Positions 24,401 through 36,400 of a DNA stretch of 64,000 nucleotides are shown here, piece by piece; position 1 is the first letter of the stretch; every line of letters starts with the position of its first letter. The stretch is from positions 97,702,678-97,766,677 of the forward strand of contig OY757011.1 of NCBI GenBank assembly GCA_963580285.1. Reading direction: 5' to 3'. Source of the stretch: Lucinisca nassula. Its lineage: Eukaryota > Mollusca > Bivalvia > Lucinida > Lucinidae. The position numbers and the translations under genes were made by a program. Below the pieces are notes generated by a model that was given only the letters and a program-made list of their open reading frames with translations, did no database searches and was not told the origin of the DNA.

Positions 24401-27400
24401 TTGATGACCATACGTCATATGTATAATTGGGATTCTAGTGAATTCTGTAACTGCTGCGGTGAATAGCTATTTTTACCTAATTTCACGTGGTTGGTCTATA
24501 TAGCGAAAGGAACCATTACGCGAAAGGAAGGTTCCTTTCGCGAAAGGAAGAATTTTCTGCGAAAGGAATTGTTTGTTTGATTTGAGGTATAACGTCCCCA
24601 TCAACACTGTGTAGGTCATTTTGGAGACGTTGCTTCCTAGTTTGTGGGACTTTTACCCGACATTGAGATGAAAGACACCTCAAGCCCTGTTGCCCAATGA
24701 AACCAATAAAGAGATATAGCATGACAAAAACATGTAATAATCGCATTACAAATTGACAGATGTTTAATTTACAATATATGCTAAATAAAAGTTGCAGTGT
24801 ATCATTTGTCTTCAGCATACTTTATCTCCTCCATTTTAACACAAAATGGACATTTTCGAATATCATTAATGTTATACAAATTCTGAAAAGGAATAAGTGT
24901 AATTTGAGTTTTAGTTAGGTGCACATAAGATCAAGTTTCCGTCCGTTTGTCTGCTCGTCCGTTTGTTCGTCCGTCTATGCGTTTACGTTCACCATAGCGA
25001 CAACCCTAAATGTTAACCCTAGAATTTGTGTTCAAAAACAGTGAATGATAACGTTTTCTTATTTGTTGTGCATATACTTGAGATCATATGCTCTTGAAAT
25101 GAGGTCATGTTTTTAACCTTGACCTTTTACATTGACCTTAGCTCAAACAGGCGGGACACCGCCCTCTGCAAAGCTATTTTTCCTCGCGTGACATCTGAAT
25201 TGTTTGAATACAGTAAACCATTTCATAGCTAGACAATTGTTGCTATCACTATTGTAGCTCATATTGCACGACCCGCAGAAAAAGCGACCAACTGAAGTCG
25301 TTTGATTTTCTAAGAGTGCCCTAAAATCACCGTGTCATTCTGTCAGTCTGTCTGTCCGTCCGTAACCCGTTTGTGAAAATTGGTGATAGTGACTTAACCG
25401 CTTGGAATATTTAAACAATTTTTGGCATACTGATAGATATCAATGAGATCTAACCAATGAACTTGCGAAATATTACATTCCATTTAGTATAGCCTCACCG
25501 AGGCGAAAAATGTGAAAATTTTCGAACTGCTTCTCCTCGGAAACCGTTGGGCCAATTGAAGTCAAATTTCATATGGAGGCTCTATGGGATGGGGGAAACC
25601 AAAATTTGCTCATGGGGTCCAGGTCACATGACCAAAATGGCCACCAAGCCATATACGGTCTGTCTGCCTGTCCGTCCGTAACCCGTTTGTGAAAATTGGT
25701 GATAGTGACTTAACCGCTTGGAATATTTAAACAATTTTTGGCATACTGATAGATATCAATGAGATCTAACCAATGAACTTGCGAAATATGACATTCCATT
25801 TAGTATAGCCTCGCCCAGGCGAAAAATGTGAAAATTCTCGAACTGCTTATCCTCGGAAACCGTTGGGCCGATTAAGGTCAAATTTCATATGGAGCCTCTA
25901 TGTGATGGGGGAAACCAAAATTTGCTCATGGGGTCCAGGTCACATGACCAAAATGGCTGCCAAGCCATATATAGTAAAAACCCTTCAAAACAGTCTTCTC
26001 CAGAACCACTGGGCAGATTTCCATGAAACTTGATAAATAGCATCTGGGACGTAGGCCCATCATAAATTGCTAAAATGGTGACCCTGGGTTGACCTTGACC
26101 TTCTTTGTGCCTAGGTCAAACTTTGACACATATGCTTTTGTATTCGAAAAGTGAGAATTCATTTTTTCCTGCAAACGATTCAGAAAACAGTAAAGTATAA
26201 GATATATTTTTGCTCCTTACGATAAGGCGCATTTATTGGGGGAACCGTTTTAGGTCCAGGTCACATGACCAAAATGGCCAACATACCCATATATGGTAAC
26301 ACTCATAAAGCTAAAAGCATCCGGCGGGTCGTGCACTTCAGCTGAAGCACTGGTTTCTAAACAACCTGCCAATTAAATCTACGCCGCATATCTTTTTTAA
26401 AGATATTTCTTGTTTGCCATGGTATGAGGATGCGCATGTGGTTTGGACTTTATCTTCGGATAAATTTTTGTCACTTTTTCCACATTGTGAACTTAATCAT
26501 TTTTATTATGCCCCCGCATCGGCATGATGCCGGGGGCATATAGTTTTTCGGTTTTCTGTGTGTGCATACTTGCATACGTGTGTACATGTGTAAGTCCGTC
26601 TGTGTGTGTGTGTGTGTACATACATGCGTGATCCTGTAACCTCAGGTTAAGGTTTTTGTAACAGGTAGAGCCTGAACTTTTAGAACTCATATTTTCCAAA
26701 ACCATTTGATTGAATTGGTTCATATTTGGTATGATTATAGATATAGGTCCAAAGTTTTATTCAGCGATACCCCCACCCATGCCCATGGCCTCAAGGTCAA
26801 GGTCATAGACTTAGAAATTTTCCATGTTAAAGACTCCAGTTAAGGTATTTGTACCTGGTAGAACCTGAACTTTTATGATGGCTTTGGTTTTAATGTTAAA
26901 GAGTTTAAAGAGCTCAAATTTTCCAAACCATATGATGGATTTTGGTTATGTATGCTATGATGATAGATACAGGTCCAAATGTTTATTTGGCAATACCCCC
27001 ACTCATGCCTATGGCTTCAAGGTCAAGGTCACAGACATAGAAATTTTTAATTAGATATTTTAATAGTTGATATTGTCCAAATCGTGCGATGGATTGAGTT
27101 GATATTTGGTATGATGTTAGATACCTGTCCATTTTATTCAGCGATACCCCCACCCATGCCCATAAGGTCAAGGTCACAGACTTGAAAATTTTTAATTATC
27201 CCCTCACACAACATGGCTCTAGCGCCTATATTTCTTCACTGATTTCAATATAACTTCACACAAATGTTCCTTATGACAATATCTCGAGTGACTTCGATTT
27301 TCAAGGTCATGACCTCAAGGGCACATGACCTCAAGGTCAAGGTTACTGTGGCTATTTTTAGAAAAACTTTGTCATCGCTCTAGCGCCTACATTTCTTCAC

Positions 27401-30400
27401 CAATTTCAATATAACTTGACACAAATGTTCCTTATAAAAATAGCTGGAGCATATTCAACTTTAAAGGTCATGGCCTCAAGGTCAAGGTCACTGGCTATTT
27501 TTAGAAAAACTTTGTCATCGCTCTAGCGCTAACATTTCTTCACCGATTTCAATATAACTTCACACAAATGTTCCTTATGACAATATCTCGAGCAATTTCG
27601 ACTTTCAAGGTCAAGGTCACTGTGGCTATTTTTAGAAAAACTTAGTCATCGCTCTAGCGACTAAATTTCTTCACTGATTTCAATATAACTTCACATAAAT
27701 GTTCCTTATGACAATACCTCGAGTGAGTCGACTTTCAAGGTCAAGGTCACTGTGGCTATTTTTAGAAAAACTTTGTCATTGCTCTAGCGGTTAAATTTTT
27801 TCACCAATTTAAATATAACTTCTCACAAATGTTCCTGATGACAATATCTAGAGCTATTTCGACTTTCAAGGTCACTGTGGCTATTTTTAGAAAAACTTTG
27901 TCATCGCTATAGTGCCTACATTTATTGATGGATTTTAATAGAACTCCACACAAATATTTCTTATGATAATATCTCGAGTTGCTTTGACTTTCAAGGTCAT
28001 GACCTCAAGGTCAAGGTCACTATGGCTATTTTTAGAAAAACTTTGTCATCGCTCCACCGCCTAAATTTATTAACAGATTTTAATATAACTTCACACAAAA
28101 GATGCTTATGATAATATCTTGGGCAAGATCTACTTTCGCGGTCATGGCCTCAAGTCAAGGTCACTATGGCTATTTTTAGAGAAACATTGTCATCACTCTA
28201 GAACCTACATTTTTTGATGAATTTTTAAACAAACTTTACACAAATGTTGCATATGATAATATCTCAATCAAGTTGGACTTTTGCCATTTCAGTGTTATCC
28301 ACACACGAAGTTGTCTTGTGCGAGGGGATTTGTATCGCATGCGATGCCTTGTTAGATATTTTAAGAGTTTACATTTTCCAAATCTAATGATGAATTAAGT
28401 TTATACTTGGTATGATGATTGATACTGGTCCAATACCCCCACCCATGCACGTGCCCTAAAGGTCAAGGTCTCAGACAAAGAAATTTTTTATCTAAAGTTT
28501 ATTAAGAGCTCATACTCACCAAACCATATAGATTTGCTTCATATTTGGTATGATGATAGTTACAGGTCCAAAGTTGTATATACCCCCACCCCTGACCTCA
28601 AGGTCAAGGTCACAGACTTAGTCTTATTATGCTTTTAAAGTTTTACCGCTCATATTTATAGATTGGCTTCATATTTGGAATGATGATAGATACAGGTCCC
28701 AAGTCTCATACACCCATACCACTGACCCTGCCCATAATCTGAAGGTCAAGGTCACACACTTAGAAAATTTTGTTGCAGCATGGATTTTCGGGGTGAGGCG
28801 GGGCCCTTGGCGGGGTAACTGTGTCGTCTGGACACATTTCTAGTTAACCTTCAATTGATTTATGATTGGTACCTCTCGTCATCAAAACTCCTCTTGCAGT
28901 TTTATACCGATCATTTTGAAACTTTGCGTGTGCTTTTGCCATGGTATGAGGATGCGCGTGTGGTTTGGACTTTATCTTGGGATAAATTTTCGTCACTTTT
29001 TCCACATTGTGAACTTAGTCATTTTTAACCTTCAACCTTCAATTTATATATGATAGGTACCTCTTGTCTTCGCAACTCCTCTTGCAGTTTTATACCGATC
29101 ATTTTGAAACTTTGCGTGTGCTTTCACCATGGTATGAGATTGTGCATGTGGTTTCGACATAATTCTAAGAATTTTTTTTTTTCACTTTTCGCACATTGTG
29201 AACTTAGCCATTTTTAAGCTTCAGTTGATATACAAGCCATTTTTAAGCTTCAGTTGATATATGATAGGTACCTCTTGTCATCGCAACTCCTCTTACAGTT
29301 TTATATTGATCATTTTGAAACTTTGTTTGTTTTTTGCTATGATATGAGGATGTGCATTAGGTTTGGAATTTATGTTGGGGATCAATTTTTATCTCTTTTT
29401 CCACATTGTGAACTTAGTCAGTTTTTTACCTCACATATAATAGGCTATGGATTCTTCTCAAAGCCCTATATTCATTTCTTCTGCCTTAAATAAACTTTTT
29501 TTTTGTGTTGGGCAGGTGGGGAGCAGGTACGACATCAACTTCACCGAAGTTGAATCTCTGGTTAAATTGCTTGGCAGAAATGTTAACCACCATCAGGCGA
29601 TGTGTTGCGCACATGACCCAGTTTGGTACCTCAAAGGTCAAGTCTTACATAGAGGTCAAGTGTCAAAAAAAAAGGGGGGGCCTTTTTTGTGTTCGGTCAA
29701 TAACTTTATTTTTAGATGGATTTTGAAATTACTTGACAGAAATGCTAACCACTAGAGAGGATGTGTTGTGTGCATGACCCAGGTTGGTACCTCAAAGGTC
29801 AAGGTCATACTTAGAGGTCAAAGGTCAAAAAGGGGCCTTTTTTTCGTGTTTGGTCAATAACTTTCTTATTTTTAGATGGATTTTGAAACTACTTGGCAGA
29901 AATGTTAACCATCATGAGACAATGTGTTGCGTGCTAGACCCAGGTCAGTACCACCAAGGTCAAGGTCATACTAAGAGGTCAAAGGTAAAAAAAGTCTTTT
30001 TTTGTGTCCAGTCAATAACTTTTATTTCTGGATGGACTTTTTAAAGTAACCTTGCAGAAATGTTCACCTTCATTAGACGATGAGTCGTGTGCAAGACCAA
30101 GGTCCATACCTCCAATGTCAAGGTCATAAGGTAAAAAAGGGACTTATTTGTGTACAGTCAATAACTTTCTTATTCTTTGATGGATTATGAAATTACTTGG
30201 CAGAAATGTTAACCATCATGAGAAGATGTGTTGTACCTCAAAGGTCGAGGCCATACTTAGAGGTCAAAGGTGAAAAAGGGGCATTTTTCTGTACCGTCAA
30301 TAACTTTCTTATTTCTTTCTGATTTTTTTAAAGTTATTTTGCAGAAATATGTTGCAAACAAGACCCAGGTCAATACCTCCAATGTCATACTTAGAGGTCA

Positions 30401-33400
30401 AAAAGGCGGAGACATCTGTGTTTTTGTAGAAAAACAGATTCTAGTAGGTTAAACTAATATTCCACAAAACCAGTCCCATCGCCCCAGCCCATCGAAGCTA
30501 GGGTGGGCTGCATGGTGGTGCTTCCACGCAGAGCTGAAACCGATTGCACGCAAGTACTGGTAAACTGCTAAGAAGATCTTCAGACCAGCCAGTGGTAAAA
30601 ACCCATTTTTTTCTCCACGGTAATAAGCTTTTTTTCTTGGAGAACAAGCGAGAAATTTCTCCAAGAAGAAGAAAAAATTGTGTTTCAAAGCGGTTAATTT
30701 CTCCGCCAAACACCGTGAAATTGCTCTGCATAAATCGCTTTTTCCTGGATTGTACGTCTAGGAACAGAACAATCCTAACGGAACATGTTTATAATCACAA
30801 TATTTGGGCCTTGTGGCGTATGATTTTGGTCTGTCCTGTTTGATTTGTAGGAAATGCTTTAGTTACAATATTTGTCAAAAAAAAAATGAGAATTGGTGGC
30901 ATGTGCTATGACGATTTTCCAGTTTTATGATGTAAGCGTGATAGATTGCTATTGTGTACATTTTATAGGTCTGAGAGGGTTGATAAATCTAGGGAATACC
31001 TGTTTTATGAACACCATAGTCCAAGCGTTGATCCACACCCCGGTACTGCGGGATTACTTCTTAGCCGACAAACATGTATGTCAGTTTGTGAAGGAGGGAG
31101 ATAAACAGTGTCTAGTCTGTGAACTATCCAGAATCTTTCAGGAGGTGAGTAATTCTGTGTATATCAGGCCTCATATTTTTCAGGCATTTGCAGGATTTCA
31201 GACTTTTAGAGCTTGATATTTTTCGTGTTTCAGTTTGATTTTTTGTTCCTTTAGTCTGTTTAAAAAACTATTTAACCCGTATCCTGCTGAATAAATTTAT
31301 TTACCCACACCCATTTCTGACTATAAGTCAACCAAATTACTTGATATTTGTCACAAACTGCGTTACAAAGTGTAGATCCTGATCAGATGGCTTCTTCTGA
31401 AGCCATCTGATCTGGATCTACACTGTTTGCAAAGGTAATAGTTGTGTCTTGTTCAGCAGGAAAAGGGTTGAAGCTGCAAAAATGGGCCTTTCAGGCATGG
31501 ACATTTGTGGTCAGTATGAGGCCTGGTATATACAGTCAAACTAGTAAGAAAAGGTCACTCAGGAAAGGCCACAATCCAAGAACGCAGCCGTCTCAAGTCA
31601 CCTATAGAATGTGACACGGAGGCACACACAAAAACAGATGAAACAACCAATGGCACAAAGCCAAATAACAGTTAAGACACTGCAAAAGAAAGACCGCCTT
31701 AAGACGGTCAGTAGTAAAACCCTCTTTATACCGACATTCGTTATAATGGTAAAACTTGTTATAACGGCAATATTTGAATGAAATGACTACTTAGCTAAAG
31801 GCTTAGCCTCAGTTCCGAGCGGTGTGGGCTTCCCTCGTGTTGGAAATGTACAAATCGAGTCCATAGTCATGAATGGGTCTTGTAATCCAAGAAACGAATG
31901 TTATAGATATTTGTTAGAATTGCCTCATTGGTTATAATGACAAAACTTGTTATAATGGTAATTTGAATGGAATGACTACTTTGCTAAAGGCTTAGCCTTG
32001 GTTCCAGGTGGCGTGGGCTTCCCTCGGGTTGGAAATGCACAAATCGAGTCCATAGTCATGAAAGGATCTTGTAATCTAGTACTCCAAGAAACGAATGTTA
32101 TAGATATTTGTTAGAATCACCTCACCGAGGCGATTCTAACAAATGTCTATAACATTTGTTTCTTGGAGTAATAATGGGGAAAAGGCCTTTTATCACCTAT
32201 CATCCTCCTAACTGGGATTCTTTATAACAGCAAATTCTTTATAAGGGCACAATAATAGGGAACAAATACGGTTGTTATAAAGAGGGTCCTCTGTACAAAG
32301 CCACAGATTGTGAGGAATGGACAGGTACCGTAAAAATCATAAACATTGGCACACCTGAAAATTTTGCTGCAGTCGCCCTAATGTTTGAACACGACACCTT
32401 GTCCAAGGAGAAATGCATCCAGAAGATGCGGATGGAATACCAAACAGTGCAGACCCTGATCAGACTTCTCCTTTGATCTGGGTGTACACTGTTGGCACAT
32501 GCCTTGCTTGTTTGTTTGATTCAAGGTTTAACATCACCTTCAACACTGTATAGGTCATTTAGGAGACGTTTTTTCCAATTTTGTGACTTTTACCCAACAT
32601 ATCTCAAGCTCTGTCGCCCATTGAAACCAGATCCTCCAGGGGGTTTACCAGTACTCATGTGCTTTCGGTTTCAGCTCTGCTGGAAGCATCATGCAGCTAG
32701 TCAAATTGTTAACTGTTCTAGCAAGTTTAATATCTGGTATTTTTGCTGGAAAAATGTGAAAAGCTATTCACATTTTTCGGCAAAAATATTAGTATGTTTG
32801 TCATATTAAATGATCAGAGATTTAGCGATTTGTTAACTAAGGATGTCATTAGTTTTGAACAACTGACCCCAGACAAGGTTTAGCAAAGCATGCACACAAC
32901 TAATAGGTTTAGATGCATGGCGTTTTGCTTGAAGCTTCCTCAAGGACTACCCTACAAGCAGCAAAAGGAGTGGTCTAATGAGCTGGTTAATGCTTCTTCT
33001 TCAAAAGTTATATCATCATCCTTTCACCAGACTCATTTCTCAGAATTGGGACACAGGATCAATCCCGGGCTTCTCCAGACTTTGGGATGAGTCTTAAAAC
33101 CGAGATCCCGACCTTACCTGTTGGTGAGACCTAAAACTCAAACACTCACTCAGACCCTTTACTCACAAACTGTGATTTGTAGAGTCCAAGTCTGTTTTAC
33201 GCCCACTGCACTGATTATTGATATGATGCGGTGTGAGAATAAAAGTTGTCGTCTATCTTACGTCATTGCTAAAAATTCAATGGTGTTTGGTTATGTTCAT
33301 TTTAAGTTTCACAACAATACTTGTACTTTGACCCTTTTTGTACCAAATAGAATCTTCCTCCTTATATATAGCAGGAGTCCATTTCAAAATTTAGGGGTGT

Positions 33401-36400
33401 CAGGTTGTGTTTTCTTCAAAATTTATTTGGAAACTGGCTGAATGTTTTGCAAACAGTGTAGGCCCTGATCAGACGCCGCATTCTGCTACCCTTTTGGGGT
33501 TTCCGATACAAAATGGGTTAAACACACCATGTAGACCTAGATTAGATGCTGCATTCTGTGGCAGCTGATCTGGGTCTAGAAAATTTGCCAATATCCCTTG
33601 CAGGGTACCATGCTGATCTGGATTTATGACCCAACAAGATATAAGGTTGCACAAAGACGGGACCTCAGTTTAAGGACTCATCTGAAATTCTGGAGAAGCC
33701 TGGAATCGAACCCATGATCCCTGGTTCATCAAGCGAGTGGCTTAACTCTTTCTATAAAATAATAGTGCATGTATGTTGTTTGTATTCATTAGAATCATCT
33801 CAACAAGGAGATTTTAATGTATACACAAAATATATTTGCTAGATAAAAAAATAAGGCTCTAAGGTAGCCCTGAATATTTGTTTTCTTGAGCTTTGGGGAC
33901 TCGAGGACAAGTTAGATATACAACCTTAGTTTCATTCCTAATCCTATTTCAGTTTTATTCCGGCATTAGTTCTACCTACATTCCATATCGACTTCTTCAC
34001 CTCGTCTGGACAAGTGCCCGACATCTAGCTGGCTACGAACAACAAGATGCTCACGAGTTTCTGATAGCTGCCCTTGATCTGCTACATCGACATTGTATAG
34101 GTTGGTTATTACTGTGTCTGATATCAGTCGCGCTGGCAATATTCTTTTGTGGACATTACAGTAACAATCCATGGGATATAGTGCTTTCATTCGTACCCCC
34201 AAAACAGTATTTTTTTTTTTCTGATAAAAAATGTAATTTTTTCTTATTTTTACTCTGAATATAGGTTGTGGGTACACGTTAGAACCGCCTCAATGCAGAG
34301 GTCAAGTTCTGTCAAAAGGCAAAAACAAAAAAAAAAGAATAAAATTACACTGTACTTGTTAGCATACCCATTAACTGTGGTTAGATAAACTGACCGGCTC
34401 GATATGACCTAAATAGTATTGACTCAGCTTTTAAACTTCAAAACAAAAAAAAATGTAATCACTGTAATCATCCTACGGAGCCTCTTAATATATAATGTTA
34501 AGGGGAATGGGAACACCTTCAGGGGAGCCAACTCCTTAAAAGTATTTTTGTCTCCCCTGTCAATAGGGGTCAACTCTTAAAGGAAAGTATTTGCTCCTGA
34601 GGAGCAAATTCTTTCGTTTAAGAATAGACCCCTTTCTCAGCAAGACTGAGCCTATAGAAATGCGAACAGGAAGTCCGGAAAGTTGTCTCTCTTCGAAAAA
34701 TGGTGGAAAAATGTCCCTTAAAATGTTTATCATTTCAGTTGTCATATACACTATTCTATCACTGGACATTGGAAAGGAATTGTGATTTATTATGCTGCAA
34801 ATCACAGTGCGGAAGACCATGACGTCATCAAAAGCTGCCGATTTATAATGTCACTCGTAGATTTCTTGACATTAGATGCACATTTAGAATCCACTTATTA
34901 CGTCATTTTATATGAAGCGACATCAGCAGTGTTTGGTTAAAAGATGAGGAACTATTGAAAACGTAACTGTTTGAAGCCAAATAAACTGAATTTAAAGACG
35001 TTTTTTTTTTGCTTGGATTTATTTCAAAGATTGCAGTTCAAATCATTCCCTATTGGCCGTTGGTAAGTTCATTGTTAGACTTTTGAAAAAAATTCTTAAA
35101 ATTTGCCATTTTTGTTGCACTTGCTTATAGTAGGGTGCGATATATGCGTCTGCTTTTCCGTATATTGGTCCATCCGTCTGTTGGCATTTACGTCGAAGTT
35201 CGACATTTACATCAAAGTTTTTATTTGGGTCACTTACAGACCTCAGCTACCATCAAACCTAACATGAAACGTCTCCCTGGTCTTCTGTTTTTGTAGGCAC
35301 CTTGACCTGGTGACTTTGAGCTATATTTTGTGCTCCGGTGACTTTGACCATTATGTCGAAATTCGACGTTTATGTCGAAGTTTGACATTTATTTCGAAGT
35401 TTGTATTGTAATCAACTACAAGACTAAACAACCATCAAACCTTTCATGAATCATCTGCCTGAGCTCCTGACTAGGCAGGCACTTTGACTGGTGACCTTGA
35501 CCTATATTTTACGCTCCAGTAACTTTGACAAATATTATGTCGATGTTCCAGATCTCCTCAAATGAAAGGCATACAACCTTCAAATTTTGCATAGTGCTTC
35601 TCCTAGATGCACTGACTCTGCAGGTACCTTGACTTGGTGACTTTGACCTATATTTTACCCTCCGGTGACTTTGACACATTTTAAGTTGAAGTTCAAGATC
35701 TCCTCAAATAAAAGGCCACAGCCATCAAATCTTGCTTAGTGCTTCTCCTTTATGTACTGACAGTGCAGGTACCTTGACCCAGTGACCTTGACCTATATTT
35801 TACGCTCCCGTGACTTTGACAAAATTTATGTCAATGTTCCAGATCTTCTCAAATAAAAGGCCTGCAACCACCAAATCTTGCATAGGGCTTCTCCTAGATG
35901 TACTGACTGTGCAGGTACCTTGACTTCGTGACCTTGCCTATTTTTCACACTCCATTGACTTTTGCACGTTTTGGGTCGACATTCCATATCTTCTTAACTA
36001 ATCGGCGAAGGACATTCGAGCGGATTGACAGGACATTCGAGCGAAAATAAATGGATAATCGAGCGGCAAAAATGTGGACATTCGAGCGAAATGAAAATAG
36101 GACATTCGAGCGGTTAACCTGTTTACCTGAGGTGGAAGTAGGACTTGAGCAGGATTTATTGTTTTAACTTTTCTCTTTCACAGAACATAGGCAGTCCAAA
36201 TTTATGCATGTGGAAAAAATTATCATTCCTTCTTCTGAATTATTGACCAGAAGAAAGTTTTCTCCTTTGCTGGTCTTCACGTCCATGCTAGAAAGAGCCT
36301 CATGTACCTCTGCTTTGCTTTTAGGTAGTGCATGATACGTCTTCCGACGAACTCTGTACACTGATTTTGCAATGCTTTTCAAATCATTTGGTCGTAACGC

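Larger units (their letters stand above)
23637..29561 (+). mobile_element. Helentron-like element E, inserted in the 160-bp satellite, itself interrupted
   Basis: It starts TTTGTCACACCTGCTTTAGC after GATGGATTT of the satellite. It ends GGCAGGTGGGGAGCAGG, the hairpin CAACTTCACCGAAGTTG and AATCTCTGG before TT. The satellite unit resumes at TTAAATTGCTTGGCAG. Its own core is a 190-bp satellite (TTGTCATCGCAACTCCTCTT, CCATGGTATGAGGATGCGC) seen at 23735-24170, 26400-26500 and 28845-29440. The gaps are later insertions. Confidence 0.65.
20631..30444 (+). mobile_element. Helitron-like element A2 (outer shell of a nested stack)
   Basis: The 5' end is TTATATCTCCCCCGAAAA with a hairpin. The core is a 160-bp satellite (units at 20870-21345, 23440-23635, 29565-30400). 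The 3' end is GGCGGAGACATCTGTG, a hairpin around ATCTGT and ACAGAT, and TCTAG before T. Two other elements (21346-23435 and 23637-29561) interrupt the satellite and can be removed to restore its unit. Confidence 0.65.

Noticed and set aside
29505..29755. Frames beginning at GGCAGGTGGGG
   Set aside because: They span the 3' end of element E and the resumed 160-bp satellite; no protein family.
36164..36382. Independent gene of 72 codons
   Set aside because: It lies inside a terminal-motif mobile element and resembles a transposase fragment, so it was listed as a relic.
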